From Daphnia carinata (lineage: Eukaryota > Arthropoda > Branchiopoda > Diplostraca > Daphniidae), in assembly GCF_022539665.2 (NCBI RefSeq), contig NC_081338.1:4153679-4217678 (forward strand): a stretch of 64,000 bases of DNA, read 5' to 3'. Positions 36,501-45,916 of this stretch are shown one piece after another. Numbering within the stretch: position 1 is the first letter of the stretch; each line of letters begins with the position of its first letter. The notes under the pieces were generated by a model. The model ran no database searches, had not been told where the DNA came from, and saw nothing but the letters and a program-made list of their open reading frames with translations. The translations under genes were made by a program, and so were the position numbers.

Positions 36501-39500
36501 GTCCTCCGTGTGGTGTATACCATGATGAAAACGAATTACACATAAAATCCATCCATCAACCGGTTTTTGATTGCGAGACAACATTCAAACGAGTTCTCTC
36601 CTTATTCTCCCTTTTTTTTTTTTTTCTTCTTTTGAAGTTTGAAGTTTTCCTGATTTTTTTTTTTTTTTTCTCTCTTTGTTTTTCTCGAAGAGGAAAAACT
36701 AAATGAAAATGTGTTTCGAGATTTAAAACAAAAAAAATAAAAATAAAGGTGTGTGCGTGTGTGTGGAAAATCAGCTTCTATAAACATTTGGGGGCCTCTT
36801 GCTGGCTGGCAAGCAACACAATTTTCTTTCTCAAAGACGCCCTTGATATTGCCATCAAGGTTCTCTCCCCTCCTCCGACTGTAATCAAAGCGAACATCTG
36901 ATTCATATCGCTTGTTTTTCTCTATCTCTTTGGCTTCTCGAAAAAAATTCAATCACCCCCATAATACGTGTGAAATCACATATGTGTCTTGTTCTCTCTG
37001 TAATTTTCTTTTTTTTTTTTTTTTTTTTTTAACATTTCTTTTTTTTTTTGCTGCAATCGCCAGATCTTTTACAACGGAAAGGGCTACGGTGTGGTCACGC
37101 CGGACACTTACCGCAAGACTTCCGTCGTCGAGAATGGCGAGAAGGGCCTGTTGCTCAGCAACGAAGAGGCTCTCACCCGGGCCCACGGCGCCGTTGAGAG
37201 CTACCCGCAGGGCAACGTCGTCCACAAGGCCATTCAGACCAACCTTGTCGACGTCATCTGTCGAGGTATGTTGTCTCTCTTAATTTTTTTTTTTCCTCGA
37301 ATTTTTCGTTTTTTTTTTTTTTTCTTGTTCTTCATTTTACACGACCATCTATTAGTGAAGAAATGCGCAAGCGGCTGTCAACCAAAGAGTGTCTTACGAC
37401 CGGGAGGGGAGGGGGGAGGACGAAGTCTAATTTGTCTATTCATGCATGTAACGACTGAAAGAATTTGATTTGTTTTTTTTTTCTTTTATTATATTCACAC
37501 AGGTAATGGCGCTGATAAGATCCTGTACGGCAGGACGAGCGACGAATTGCTAGCGCCGGCCAACAAGCCGCGCTTGCAGCGCCAGAGGTCGTTAAAAATG
37601 TTCCACGGTGTCGGAACTTCCAAGCGACTGTCGTGGTCTGAATACCGGCTAAGCGGCATCACCAGCGGCGGATCGCTCAAATTGTCGCAGTCCAAAGCCA
37701 AGAAGTTGCTGGAAGAGTGCGCTCACGTCAGCGACTGGGACGAAGCCACCACGGTGTTGAGCAACGATGAGACCAACGCCCCGATTAAAACACATAAAGG
37801 TCAGCGCACTTCGCACTCGCGTGTTTTCCTTATTTCACTTTGAGCCTTTCCTTTTGTTTTGTTTGGTTTGTTTTTCTATAAAAAAAAAAAATTAAAATGA
37901 ATGTTGTCTTTTTGTGTGTGTGTGTGTGTGTGTGTTAACAGAAAAGACGTCGCTTTTGAGCCGACTTTTCCGCAGGAGAAGTCCGTCCAAGAAGCGAACG
38001 ACTGTGAGCACCTTTAACGCTCAATTCCCTCCGCCGGAATGGCTGGACACGGGCAACGGTAAAATGCTTCACTCGCATTCGGTGGCCGTGCAAACGCAAG
38101 CGGCAGACATCGCCGCCTCAGCCGAAGAGACCGTCGAGGTACGAATGGAAAATCCTACACGACCCGTTTTATAAATTTGATTGATCTCTAAAATTTGGGG
38201 CTGACATTCGAAATTAGACACAAAAGTATGCAGCGCTGAACAGCAGCGCCAGGTCTGAATGTTCGACGTCGCTTTCGTTCTCGTCGCCGACGCCGACGCG
38301 TCGGTCGATGCAGAGACGAGTCACATTGTCTCAACCGCCATCGGTCCGTTCGGAATCGTGCAGTCCCTTCCGCCACCATCACCACCAGCAATACCCGACC
38401 ATCCACGCCAAAGTCAGTTCAGACGAAACGGGTAGAGTGAACGGCCCTCGCGGCTCGCCGGCAACGTCCATCTCCTCCGGACTGGGACGCTCTTTCTCAC
38501 CAGCCTCGGCTCATTCTTACCAACGGCCTTTGGGCTCCATTTTACGTTCGTATTTATTGATTGTTTTGTTCTCTCTTACTGCCTTTTATTAATGCAAGAC
38601 AATTTGTTAATTACAGGTAATCAAAGTCCGCCATCGCCGACGCAGAGCACCGATTCGCTTTATTCATCGTCGGTCGGTCCCAGCGCTAGCGCCACTTGTC
38701 GTTCGCCGGTGCCCAGTTTGGCGTCGAAAACGACAACGTTCAGCCACGACAGGCCGTTTGAACGGTTGATTCCCGCCAGAGCTTCGTACGGAGGAACCAT
38801 GGGGAGACCTAGAGCTCCGCCCACCAACTCGGAACAACAGCCCAGGATGACCGACTATCAGCCGTTCCAGCGATTGTCGGCTCGCAGTGTTTCACTCAGG
38901 TATGTTTTTATTATTCGATTTTGAATGCCAGAGCGGTGTTTTAACTTGATTGTTATTCTCGAGTAACAGGCAACCCAACAGGGTATCACCGATGAGCAGC
39001 CCTACGCTCTTGGGTTCCAGCGTTCCTCGACCCTACGTCCCAGGTCGAATCGGATTGGCCGAACAGAAGAGCTTGATTCTCCAACAGAAGGCCACGATTC
39101 GCGATCAGTTTTTCCAGACCCCGTTGACGGCCCCGCCGTTGATATCGTCCATGATGAGCGGCAATAATATCAAATCGAAACTGTCGCTGCCCAGGACGGA
39201 CGAGCTGAGCAACAACAGCAGCTACAACACGGAGAAAGCCTCACCGGCCCAGTCGACCGTCAGCAGTGCCAGCAAGAAATACTACGAAACCGATTTGGAT
39301 TTGACGATCAAAGTGCCTAAGAAATCCAGCGGATCGTTTCATCAGGAAGCCAGAAAGAGTTTGGCGTCGAGCGAAATTAGCGGGCCGACCACGGCCAGCC
39401 GGGTAATCAACATTTCCGTTGTGAAGAGCGAAAGCCTGAACTACGTTTCGCAGAACAACGAGACGAACGCCGGTCATTTGACCAACAAAGAGAACACGGA

Positions 39501-39782
39501 AGACATCAAAATGGATAGGCAAAACTTTACCAGTAAGCCCGCGATGATTGATCAGTTGAGTGAATTAAGGTTAACGTCGTGATGTGATTTGTTTTTATAG
39601 AGAAATCGAGTGAAGAGAACTTTCGGACGTTCCCAAGTTTGACGGAGCTCAACATCAACTTCAAGTCCATAACGGGCCAGAAGATTCTTCAGGGCTTGAA
39701 TTCCAACAGCACCGACACTTTGGTGGAATTGTCGATGCGTGACTGTCCGGATGTCGGCAAATCGGATTTAAGCTACGTCTAG
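29005..39782 (+). CDS. Storkhead-box winged-helix protein (STOX1/STOX2; Drosophila knockout)
   Basis: Transcriptional regulator of the storkhead-box family; vertebrate STOX proteins act in cell-cycle and neural or placental gene control, and fly knockout in nerve-muscle targeting. Eleven coding exons in phase: 29005-29433, 30814-31009, 34562-34699, 35057-35136, 37064-37265, 37503-37799, 37942-38138, 38218-38545, 38617-38899, 38970-39532 and 39601-39782, giving 964 aa. The N-terminal family block (FVLYQNFQEANGYCYWN) spans exons 1-2. The storkhead winged helix runs over about residues 214-305, with PISQSQFTPLPEALC, VVYDTLGKLIRDRKI and YNGKGYGVVTPDTY. The conserved FNAQFPPPEW motif is at about residue 472. 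The rest is Ser/Pro-rich and disordered-looking, with a conserved-looking end (FPSLTELNINF...). The ATG at 29005 is the first in frame; an in-frame stop at 28963 blocks extension. The donor of exon 8 (AC|GTTCGT) is weak. STOX1 versus STOX2 is not assignable, since the duplication is vertebrate. Confidence 0.94.
33530..33570. repeat. (ATG)n microsatellite in a STOX intron
   Basis: About 13 uninterrupted trinucleotide units within the 3.5 kb intron between STOX exons 2 and 3. This intron otherwise shows only homopolymers, an (AT)n tract near 32869-32890 and no recognised gene. Confidence 0.95.
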
Positions 39783-40116
39783 ATAAGGAGATGAGAGAAG
39801 TGTGTGTTCAGGCTTGCATTCAGCCAATCAGCTCCATCACCTTCGCATACAAACAAATCGGTTTATTCATTATTATTCAATCTTTTATACATCGTGTGAA
39901 TCCACATCAACTATGTGCTGTCTCATATAATGCCTTTAATCAAGTTTTGTATAATCGTAGGACGATAACGCTCTACATAGATTTTTAGAGACCTTTTCGA
40001 AGGTCTAAACATATTTACTGGTGTAATGATTTTCCAGCTTGGATTTAACAAATACAGTTATAATCCGCTTGTATGATTTTGGTTTTTTCCCTCTTTTTTT
40101 CGCATCCGAATTTCAA

Positions 40117-40122
40117 AATAAA
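40117..40122 (+). terminator. Poly(A) signal for the STOX gene
   Basis: AATAAA about 335 bases after the STOX stop codon and just before the repeat island begins. Confidence 0.55.
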
Positions 40123-40256
40123 ATTCACTAAAATAATTCAGTTGATTTTTCTTCTCTGTTTGTGATTTGATTTTTCTTATTTTCAATTTCAACTTTATAA
40201 GTTTATAATTAAAGGTAAAAAACCAAAGAATTATAAAAGCCGGGCCTATTATTTTG

Positions 40257-40815
40257 TCGGGCTTAATTTTTTTTATGCTAAAAAAAAACACTCGCTGGAA
40301 TTGGTTGAGTATGACAGGATATACTGAAAATTGAATGCTGAATCCCGTAAAATTGCTATTGTTTTTAATAAGTCAACCGTTTTTGCAATACACCGAATAT
40401 TTGGCACAATGCAAGGGCGCCAGTATGCTACAGGCTGTAGCATACTAGCGCTGTAGCCTACAGCGCTAGTGCGATGCAGCGGAAATATTCGGTAAGTATA
40501 TATTGAAAATTTACTATAAATCTGAGTTAGATGGCGATAGCAGTGAAACAGAGAAAAAGGTTGGTCAGTTGCAGTTAATCGTTTTTGAGGTACACCGAAT
40601 ATGTCTGCTGCATTGCGCAAGCGCCGCAGCGTACTGGTACGCTAGCATTGTGTCAAATATTCGGTGTATTTCAAAATTGATTTACTTAATTTTAAAAACA
40701 GCAATTTTCCCGGAATCAATATTCAATTTTGAATATACCCTGTGATATTCAACCAATTCCGATGAGTACCAGCTTTTTCAGAAAAAAAAATTAAGCCCGA
40801 TCGAGAAAATTCGGG
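40257..40815. mobile_element. Fold-back (MITE-like) element, copy 1, with TCGGGCTTAA ends
   Basis: The element starts TCGGGCTTAATTTT and ends AAAATTAAGCCCGA. Its two halves are imperfect inverted copies: GGAATTGGTTGA(G/A)TAT with ACAGGRTATA near each end, and TACACCGAATAT further in. The centre carries a near-perfect hairpin, 13-base arms ACTAGCGCTGTAG around one base, at 40444-40470. No protein is encoded. Terminal inverted repeats plus AT-rich non-coding content are typical of non-autonomous DNA transposons; the superfamily is not clear because no clean target-site duplication was identified. Confidence 0.72.
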
Positions 40816-40871
40816 CTTATTTTAGTCGGGCTTGCTTCGTTGGGTGAATGTATATGGCAATGGCCGTTTTA

Positions 40872-40885
40872 CCCCCCCCCCCCCC

Positions 40886-40947
<62 letters not shown>
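40872..40947. repeat. 15 C followed by 61 A homopolymer junction
   Basis: C15 at 40872-40886 directly abuts A61 at 40887-40947. A related position in the mirror half (45461-45475) is T15 followed by GGG on the plus strand, and a T-rich run followed by GGG occurs in the third family member near 50494, so the A-tract with flanking C is part of the repeat family and has expanded here. Its length in the assembly may not be exact. Confidence 0.9.
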
Positions 40948-40950
<3 letters not shown>

Positions 40951-40974
40951 CACTTTTACCTTTTTATTTCCCAG

Positions 40975-42811
40975 TAGCCACCTAACGGTTGCATTCGTTA
41001 TTACAGGACTATAGGCAATTTGAGTCCATTGGATCCCAACGGCAGTTAGTTGAGTAGCGTGCCTGGAGAAAAACTCGTGGCTTAAGAAAAATATTTTAAA
41101 ATGGATTTTAGTGCAATTCTGTTAGTGCTGCAATAAAAGAATCGTTAGTAATAAGTCCGTGCAGCGAAGGAACTGAACAATTGTGGAACCAAACTTGGAC
41201 CGAAAATGAGTTTGGTACGGAAACCCAGAAATGGCACAAGTTCAACATGAAACATGGATTTGGTACTTCTCGGTTTTTTGTCTATCGAAAAAGAATTTTT
41301 AATGCTATTGTTTTGCATTCACACAACTTTAGGGGGGGATCAAATCAAGTCTGGAAGTGTTACAGGATGGAAGAGTCAGCCTGTAGTTGAAAAAACATGG
41401 AGAGTGCATTACCGTTAAGGTGTGAGGTAAAGTAATAGAGTAATGCAAGTTGTCTAATGAGAAGTACCATCTTGTGTTAAGGAATCCGGTACAACAGCAA
41501 TCTTTTATAGTTCTGTCACAGCTAGAAGCCTCAAATAATTCTACTTATCTGGCTAAAGAACAACTTATCCTTTATGTTCAGGGTGTTGGTGAAACTGGGT
41601 ACTTAAATGGCCCTAAAGATGTTTTACTTTGCTGCCATTGCAGAGATGAACATCATACATGGACTCTTTAGGTATGAAAGGAATTTTCTTCAAATAATTT
41701 TGAATTTATGACAAAGAATTTCTTCCCCTGTTTTGCCAACCAGGTCTAATCTACAAAAAAAAATTTAGCCAATAGAAAAGGATTTTCACATACTGGGAAC
41801 ACAGCCATCAACAATGCAACATGCTATGGGTGCTAGTTGATCATTCAAGAGCCTTATACAATGATGTTAATCTGCAATTTGTATGTCCTTTCCCAAGCTT
41901 CCACTAGAAGTTGAATTTATGAGTCATGTAAGTCACATGAGCAACAATTGATATGCTTAATAGTGTTGGTTTTCTTTTCTCACATATAGGTTAATAGTAA
42001 CATTGGATCCGAAAAGATTCTTGGTTGGGGCAAGACACTGAATAAATTGTAATGATTGGATCGATGACATGACATTTCCATACTTCATTCGGAATCCCGA
42101 GACGGTATTTTTATTTAACAAATTGAAGCGCATATCTGGGCTCCCTTCTTTTCTGTGGCCCCGTTTCCCTTAAATTTTTAATAAGCCCGTAGGGGGTCAT
42201 GCCCCTACTGTACGGTATATATAAAAACAACATATACCGAGGTTTGGAGGGCTCTGGCCGGAAAGGGGACGTGGGGTGTCCGCTTAGTCCGATGAAGTCT
42301 TCACGGAGGGCGACGTGGCTGCCCACAAATCCGAATTAAAGGCTAATCGCTCCTGTAAAAATGTTCCATATCTTCGGCTCTTCTTCCGGCTTCTCTTAGC
42401 CAATCACCGGGTAATCTCCCCGGTGGGTCAACAAGGCAGTGTCTCCCCCTGCCTGGGTTGACGGCAACTTCTGAAAGGGCCATTGTGCCTTTTTAGAGTT
42501 GCAAAAATAATTGTAACGTGCAGAGAATTGCCAATAAATTTTTTTTTATAACATATTTTTTGCAAAATTTATTTTCATTCGTTGTGGTGGTTCGCTGTTT
42601 TCACTTTTATCTTACCTTTTGTATTCGTATATTTTTTTACCAACTTTTTTTTTATTCATCTTTCTCTGTTCATCTCTATTGGTTTTGCCACCTTTGATGG
42701 AAAGCATTGTTTTCATTGGTTTTTCATTTAATTGTAAGTATTCAATTATTACTTATTACACTCTTTGAATTCTTTAACGTAGAACGACGTGTAATTTCTG
42801 AATGTATTCTG
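40975..42811 (+). repeat. Left arm of a large imperfect palindrome
   Basis: This arm is the reverse complement of 43196-45446. Matching landmarks on either side of an axis at about 42993 include AGTCCATTGGATCCCAA (near 41022 and 45400), a frame for a 73-residue peptide at 41450-41671 mirrored at 44315-44536 (one residue differs), and a frame for a 71-residue peptide at 42111-42326 mirrored at 43660-43875 (no residue differs). Those coordinate pairs sum to the same value (85986), so the inner arms are collinear without indels. Outer and inner edges are visibly diverged. Neither peptide was recognised as a transposase or other family. Confidence 0.85.
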
Positions 42812-42844
42812 AAGCAATTTGTTATTTGTATATTTTTTTACTCG

Positions 42845-42912
42845 TATGGGAACCGATCCCCAGACATTCAGCGTGCAACGCCGATGCTCTATCATTGAGC
42901 CACGAGATATAT
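42845..42912 (-). pseudogene. tRNA-like sequence, Ala(TGC)-type anticodon, degenerate
   Basis: On the minus strand: a D-arm GGCTCAATGATAGAGC, an anticodon stem TCGGC/GCTGA with loop GTTGCAC (anticodon TGC), and a five-pair acceptor remnant CTCGT/ACGAG. The T-arm (TGGGGATCGGTTCCCA) is rearranged compared with GGTTCGA, so a working tRNA is doubtful. A tRNA pseudogene or the head of a tRNA-derived SINE is more likely. Confidence 0.5.
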
Positions 42913-43002
42913 TTAAAACTTTTATTATTGCATATCATGTGTTATCGTCTAGTTTATGCAGTCTTTCACAATTATATGTTTATCTTTCTATTATTTTTCC
43001 AA

Positions 43003-43071
43003 GGTCCATAGCTCTGTGGTAGAGCCTTTAGCTGCGATACTTGTTTCCCTGGGTTCAAACCTCAGTAGATG
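43003..43071 (+). pseudogene. tRNA-like sequence with good A and B boxes
   Basis: ATAGCTCTGTGGTAGAGC forms a D-arm and A box, and CTGGGTTCAAACCTCAG forms a T-arm with a B box (GGTTCAAAC). The acceptor stem (GGTCCAT) does not pair with the 3' end and the anticodon arm is irregular, so this is a tRNA-derived element or pseudogene with a possibly active RNA polymerase III promoter. Confidence 0.55.
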
Positions 43072-43195
43072 TTGATAGAGGAAACAGAATAAACGTAGAT
43101 AAGAATATTGAAGTATTGAATTTCAGATTTATTATACGTGTAAGTGCCTGTCAGCAATGTGACTAGAGTAAAAAAATATTGAAATTACAAGAATC

Positions 43196-45446
43196 ATCAG
43201 AACACATTCAGAGCATCGTCGTTCTACGTTAAACATTCAAAGGGTTCGATAATTGGATAACAATTGGATGCATACAGATATACGATAAACCAACAGAAAC
43301 AATGCATTCCATCAAAGGTGGCAAAAAACAATAAAGATGAACTGAGAAAGATAAAAAAAAAAAAGTTGGTAAATGTAATGTGTGAAAACAGCGAACAAAG
43401 ACAACGAATGAAAATATATTTTGCAAAAAATATGTAATAAAAAAAAATTTATTGGCAATTCTCTGCACGTTACAATTATTTTTGCAACTCTAAAAAGGCA
43501 CAATGGCCCTTTCAGAAGTTGCCGTCAACCCAGGCAGGGGGAGACACTGCCTTGTTGACCCACCGGGGAGATTACCCGGTGATTGGCTAAGAGAAGCCGG
43601 AAGAAGAGCCGAAGATATGGAACATTTTTACAGGAGCGATTAGCCTTTAATTCGGATTTGTGGGCAGCCACGTCGCCCTCCGTGAAGACTTCATCGGACT
43701 AAGCGGACACCCCACGTCCCCTTTCCGGCCAGAGCCCTCCAAACCTCGGTATATGTTGTTTTTATATATACCGTACAGTAGGGGCATGACCCCCTACGGG
43801 CTTATTAAAAATTTAAGGGAAACGGGGCCACAGAAAAGAAGGGAGCCCAGATATGCACTTCAATTTGTTAAATAAAAATACCGTCTCGGGATTCCGAATG
43901 AAGTATGGAAATGTCATGTCATCGATCCAATCATTACAATTTATTCAGTGTCTTGCCCCAACCAAGAATCTTTTCGGATCCAATGTTACTATTAACCTAT
44001 ATGTGAGAAAAGGAAACCAACACTATTAAGCATATCAATTGTTGCTCATGTGACTTACATGACTCATAAATTCAACTTCTAGTGGAAGCTTGGGAAAGGA
44101 CATACAAATTGCAGATTAACATCATTGTATAAGGCTCTTGAATGATCAACTAGCACCCATAGCATGTTGCATTGTTGATGGCTGTGTTCCCAGTATGTGA
44201 AAATCCTTTTCTATTGGCTAAATTTTTTTTTGTAGATTAGACCTGGTTGGCAAAACAGGGGAAGAAATTCTTTGTCATAAATTCAAAATTATTTGAAGAA
44301 AATTCCTTTCATACCTAAAGAGTCCATGTATGATGTTCATCTCTGCAATGGCAGCAAAGTAAAACATCTTTAGGGCCATTTAAGTACCCAGTTTCACCAA
44401 CACCCTGAATGTAAAGGATAAGTTGTTCTTTAGCCAGATAAGTAGAATTATTTGAGGCTTCTAGCTGTGACAGAACTATAAAAGATTGCTGTTGTACCGG
44501 ATTCCTTAACACAAGATGGTACTTCTCATTAGACAACTTGCATTACTCTATTACTTTACCTCACACCTTAACGGTAATGCACTCTCCATGTTTTTTCAAC
44601 TACAGGCTGACTCTTCCATCCTGTAACACTTCCAGACTTGATTTGATCCCCCCCTAAAGTTCTGTGAATGCAAAATAATAGCATTAAAAATACTTTTTCA
44701 ATAGACAAAAAACCAAGAAATACCTAATCCATGTTTTATGTTGAACTTGTGCCATTTCTGGCTTTCCGTACCACACCCATTTTCGGCCCAAGTACGGTCC
44801 CAAGATTATTCAGTTCTTTCGCTGCATGGACTTATTACTAACGATTCTTTTAGTGCAGCACTAACAGGATTTAAATTTAACACACTGTCAAATGGTGCAC
44901 TGAATAACTAAACAATAAACAATTGCTTGTTAAAATTCTATACTTATTTTGAATTCTTATTTGAAAAGTTTAGGTACCTGACTGTGTTTTCCTAATGCCA
45001 ACTCATCCTCACAGTCAGTTAGGATGAGTTTTGAAATACCTCCTTCATTGTTTGGAAAGTGTCCCATTCTAATGTGTTTTTTTTTTTCAAGTAACTGAGC
45101 ATGTAGACTCAAAATTTGAGCTAAAAAAACACACATGAATAAAAGAACACAAATACAATCATTATGTATTACCATCCTTAGGTTTGTTGTTATCTGATAT
45201 TCTGTGCTGTTGCAATAATATAGCCTGCGGGTTCATAATTTAATCTAATAAGCAATAATTAATAATTGAAAACTAATATAATAATTTTTATACTTACCAT
45301 CCTTATCTTTGATTATCTTATCCATTTTTAAATATATTTGTCCAGCCACGCGTTTTTCTCCAGCCACGCTACCCACTAGCTGCCATTGGGATCCAATGGA
45401 CTTAAATTGCCTACATGCCTGTGAATCTGACCGGTAGATGGCTGCG
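43196..45446 (-). repeat. Right arm of the large palindrome
   Basis: Reverse-complement copy of 40975-42811. It is longer because about 430 bases (roughly 44880-45320) have no counterpart in the left arm. Between about 43440 and 44590 the two arms look nearly identical on reading, for example a single C/T difference across the inner 440 bases compared by eye. Beyond those limits substitutions are frequent. Confidence 0.85.
43480..43640 (+). other. Hairpin-rich block in the conserved arm core (mirrored at about 42346-42506)
   Basis: The sequence can fold into consecutive hairpins: GGCA...TGCC-type pairing near the start, GTCAACCCAGGCAG...CTGCCTTGTTGAC, CACCGGGGAGATTACCCGGTG, GGCTAAGAGAAGCC and CGG...CCG. 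The order is the same in both palindrome arms. No known snRNA, snoRNA, RNase P or SRP RNA was recognised. Transcription and function are unknown. Confidence 0.35.
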
Positions 45447-45569
45447 GGTCAGTCTGTGTTTTTTTTTTTTTTTGGGTTAAACGCATTGCGATAAGCATAT
45501 GGCAACCAGTTTAACCCTTCACCTTCAAAAACAATTGACTTCATTAAAAAATAGCAATTTTTCCCTGTG

Positions 45570-45916
45570 ATATTCAACCAATTCCGGTGAGTGTCAGTTT
45601 TTTCAGAAAAAAATTTAAGCCCCCCCCCAAAATATCGGACTGCTATCGCCATCTAACGGTCATATTCCAAGCTCTCTACATTCACTAACCGAATATTTCC
45701 GCTGCATCGCACTAGCGCTGTAGCGCACTGGCGCGCTAGCATTGCATCACATATTCGTTGTATTTCAAAAACAATTGACTTCATAAAAAAATAGCAATTT
45801 TTCCGGAATCAGTATTCAAGTTTGAATTTACCCTGTGATATTCAACCAATTCCGGTGAGTGTCAGTTTTTTCAGAAAAAAATTTAAGCCCGACCGAGAAA
45901 AGTCGGGCTTATTTAG
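45570..45916. mobile_element. Fold-back (MITE-like) element, copy 2, at the right edge of the palindrome
   Basis: Reverse-oriented relative of copy 1: TTTAAGCCCGACCGAGAAAAGTCGGGCTTA at the outer end (written here as two 10-base inverted ends around CGAGAAAAG), CCAATTCCGGTGAGTGTCAG, AACCGAATATTTCCGCTGCATCGCACTAGCGC and CGCCATCTAACGGT. A partial duplicate of its outer end occurs at about 45550-45635. Together with copy 1 it makes the island mirror-symmetric out to both edges. Confidence 0.68.

Larger units (their letters stand above)
42812..43195. other. Central loop of the palindrome, holding two tRNA-like sequences
   Basis: This spacer is the part of the island with no mirror partner. It contains one tRNA-like sequence on each strand, listed separately, and otherwise AT-rich sequence. 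Confidence 0.7.

Noticed and set aside
41450-41671. 73-codon frame (MSNEKYHLVL...) as an independent host gene
   Set aside because: It is a repeat-arm sequence with a mirrored copy at 44315-44536 and no recognised domain; kept as part of the repeat rather than called a gene.
43480-43640. U1, U4, U11, RNase P or SRP RNA gene
   Set aside because: Short words are similar (for example GGCAGGGGGAGA versus U1), but the surrounding conserved elements of each of these RNAs are missing.
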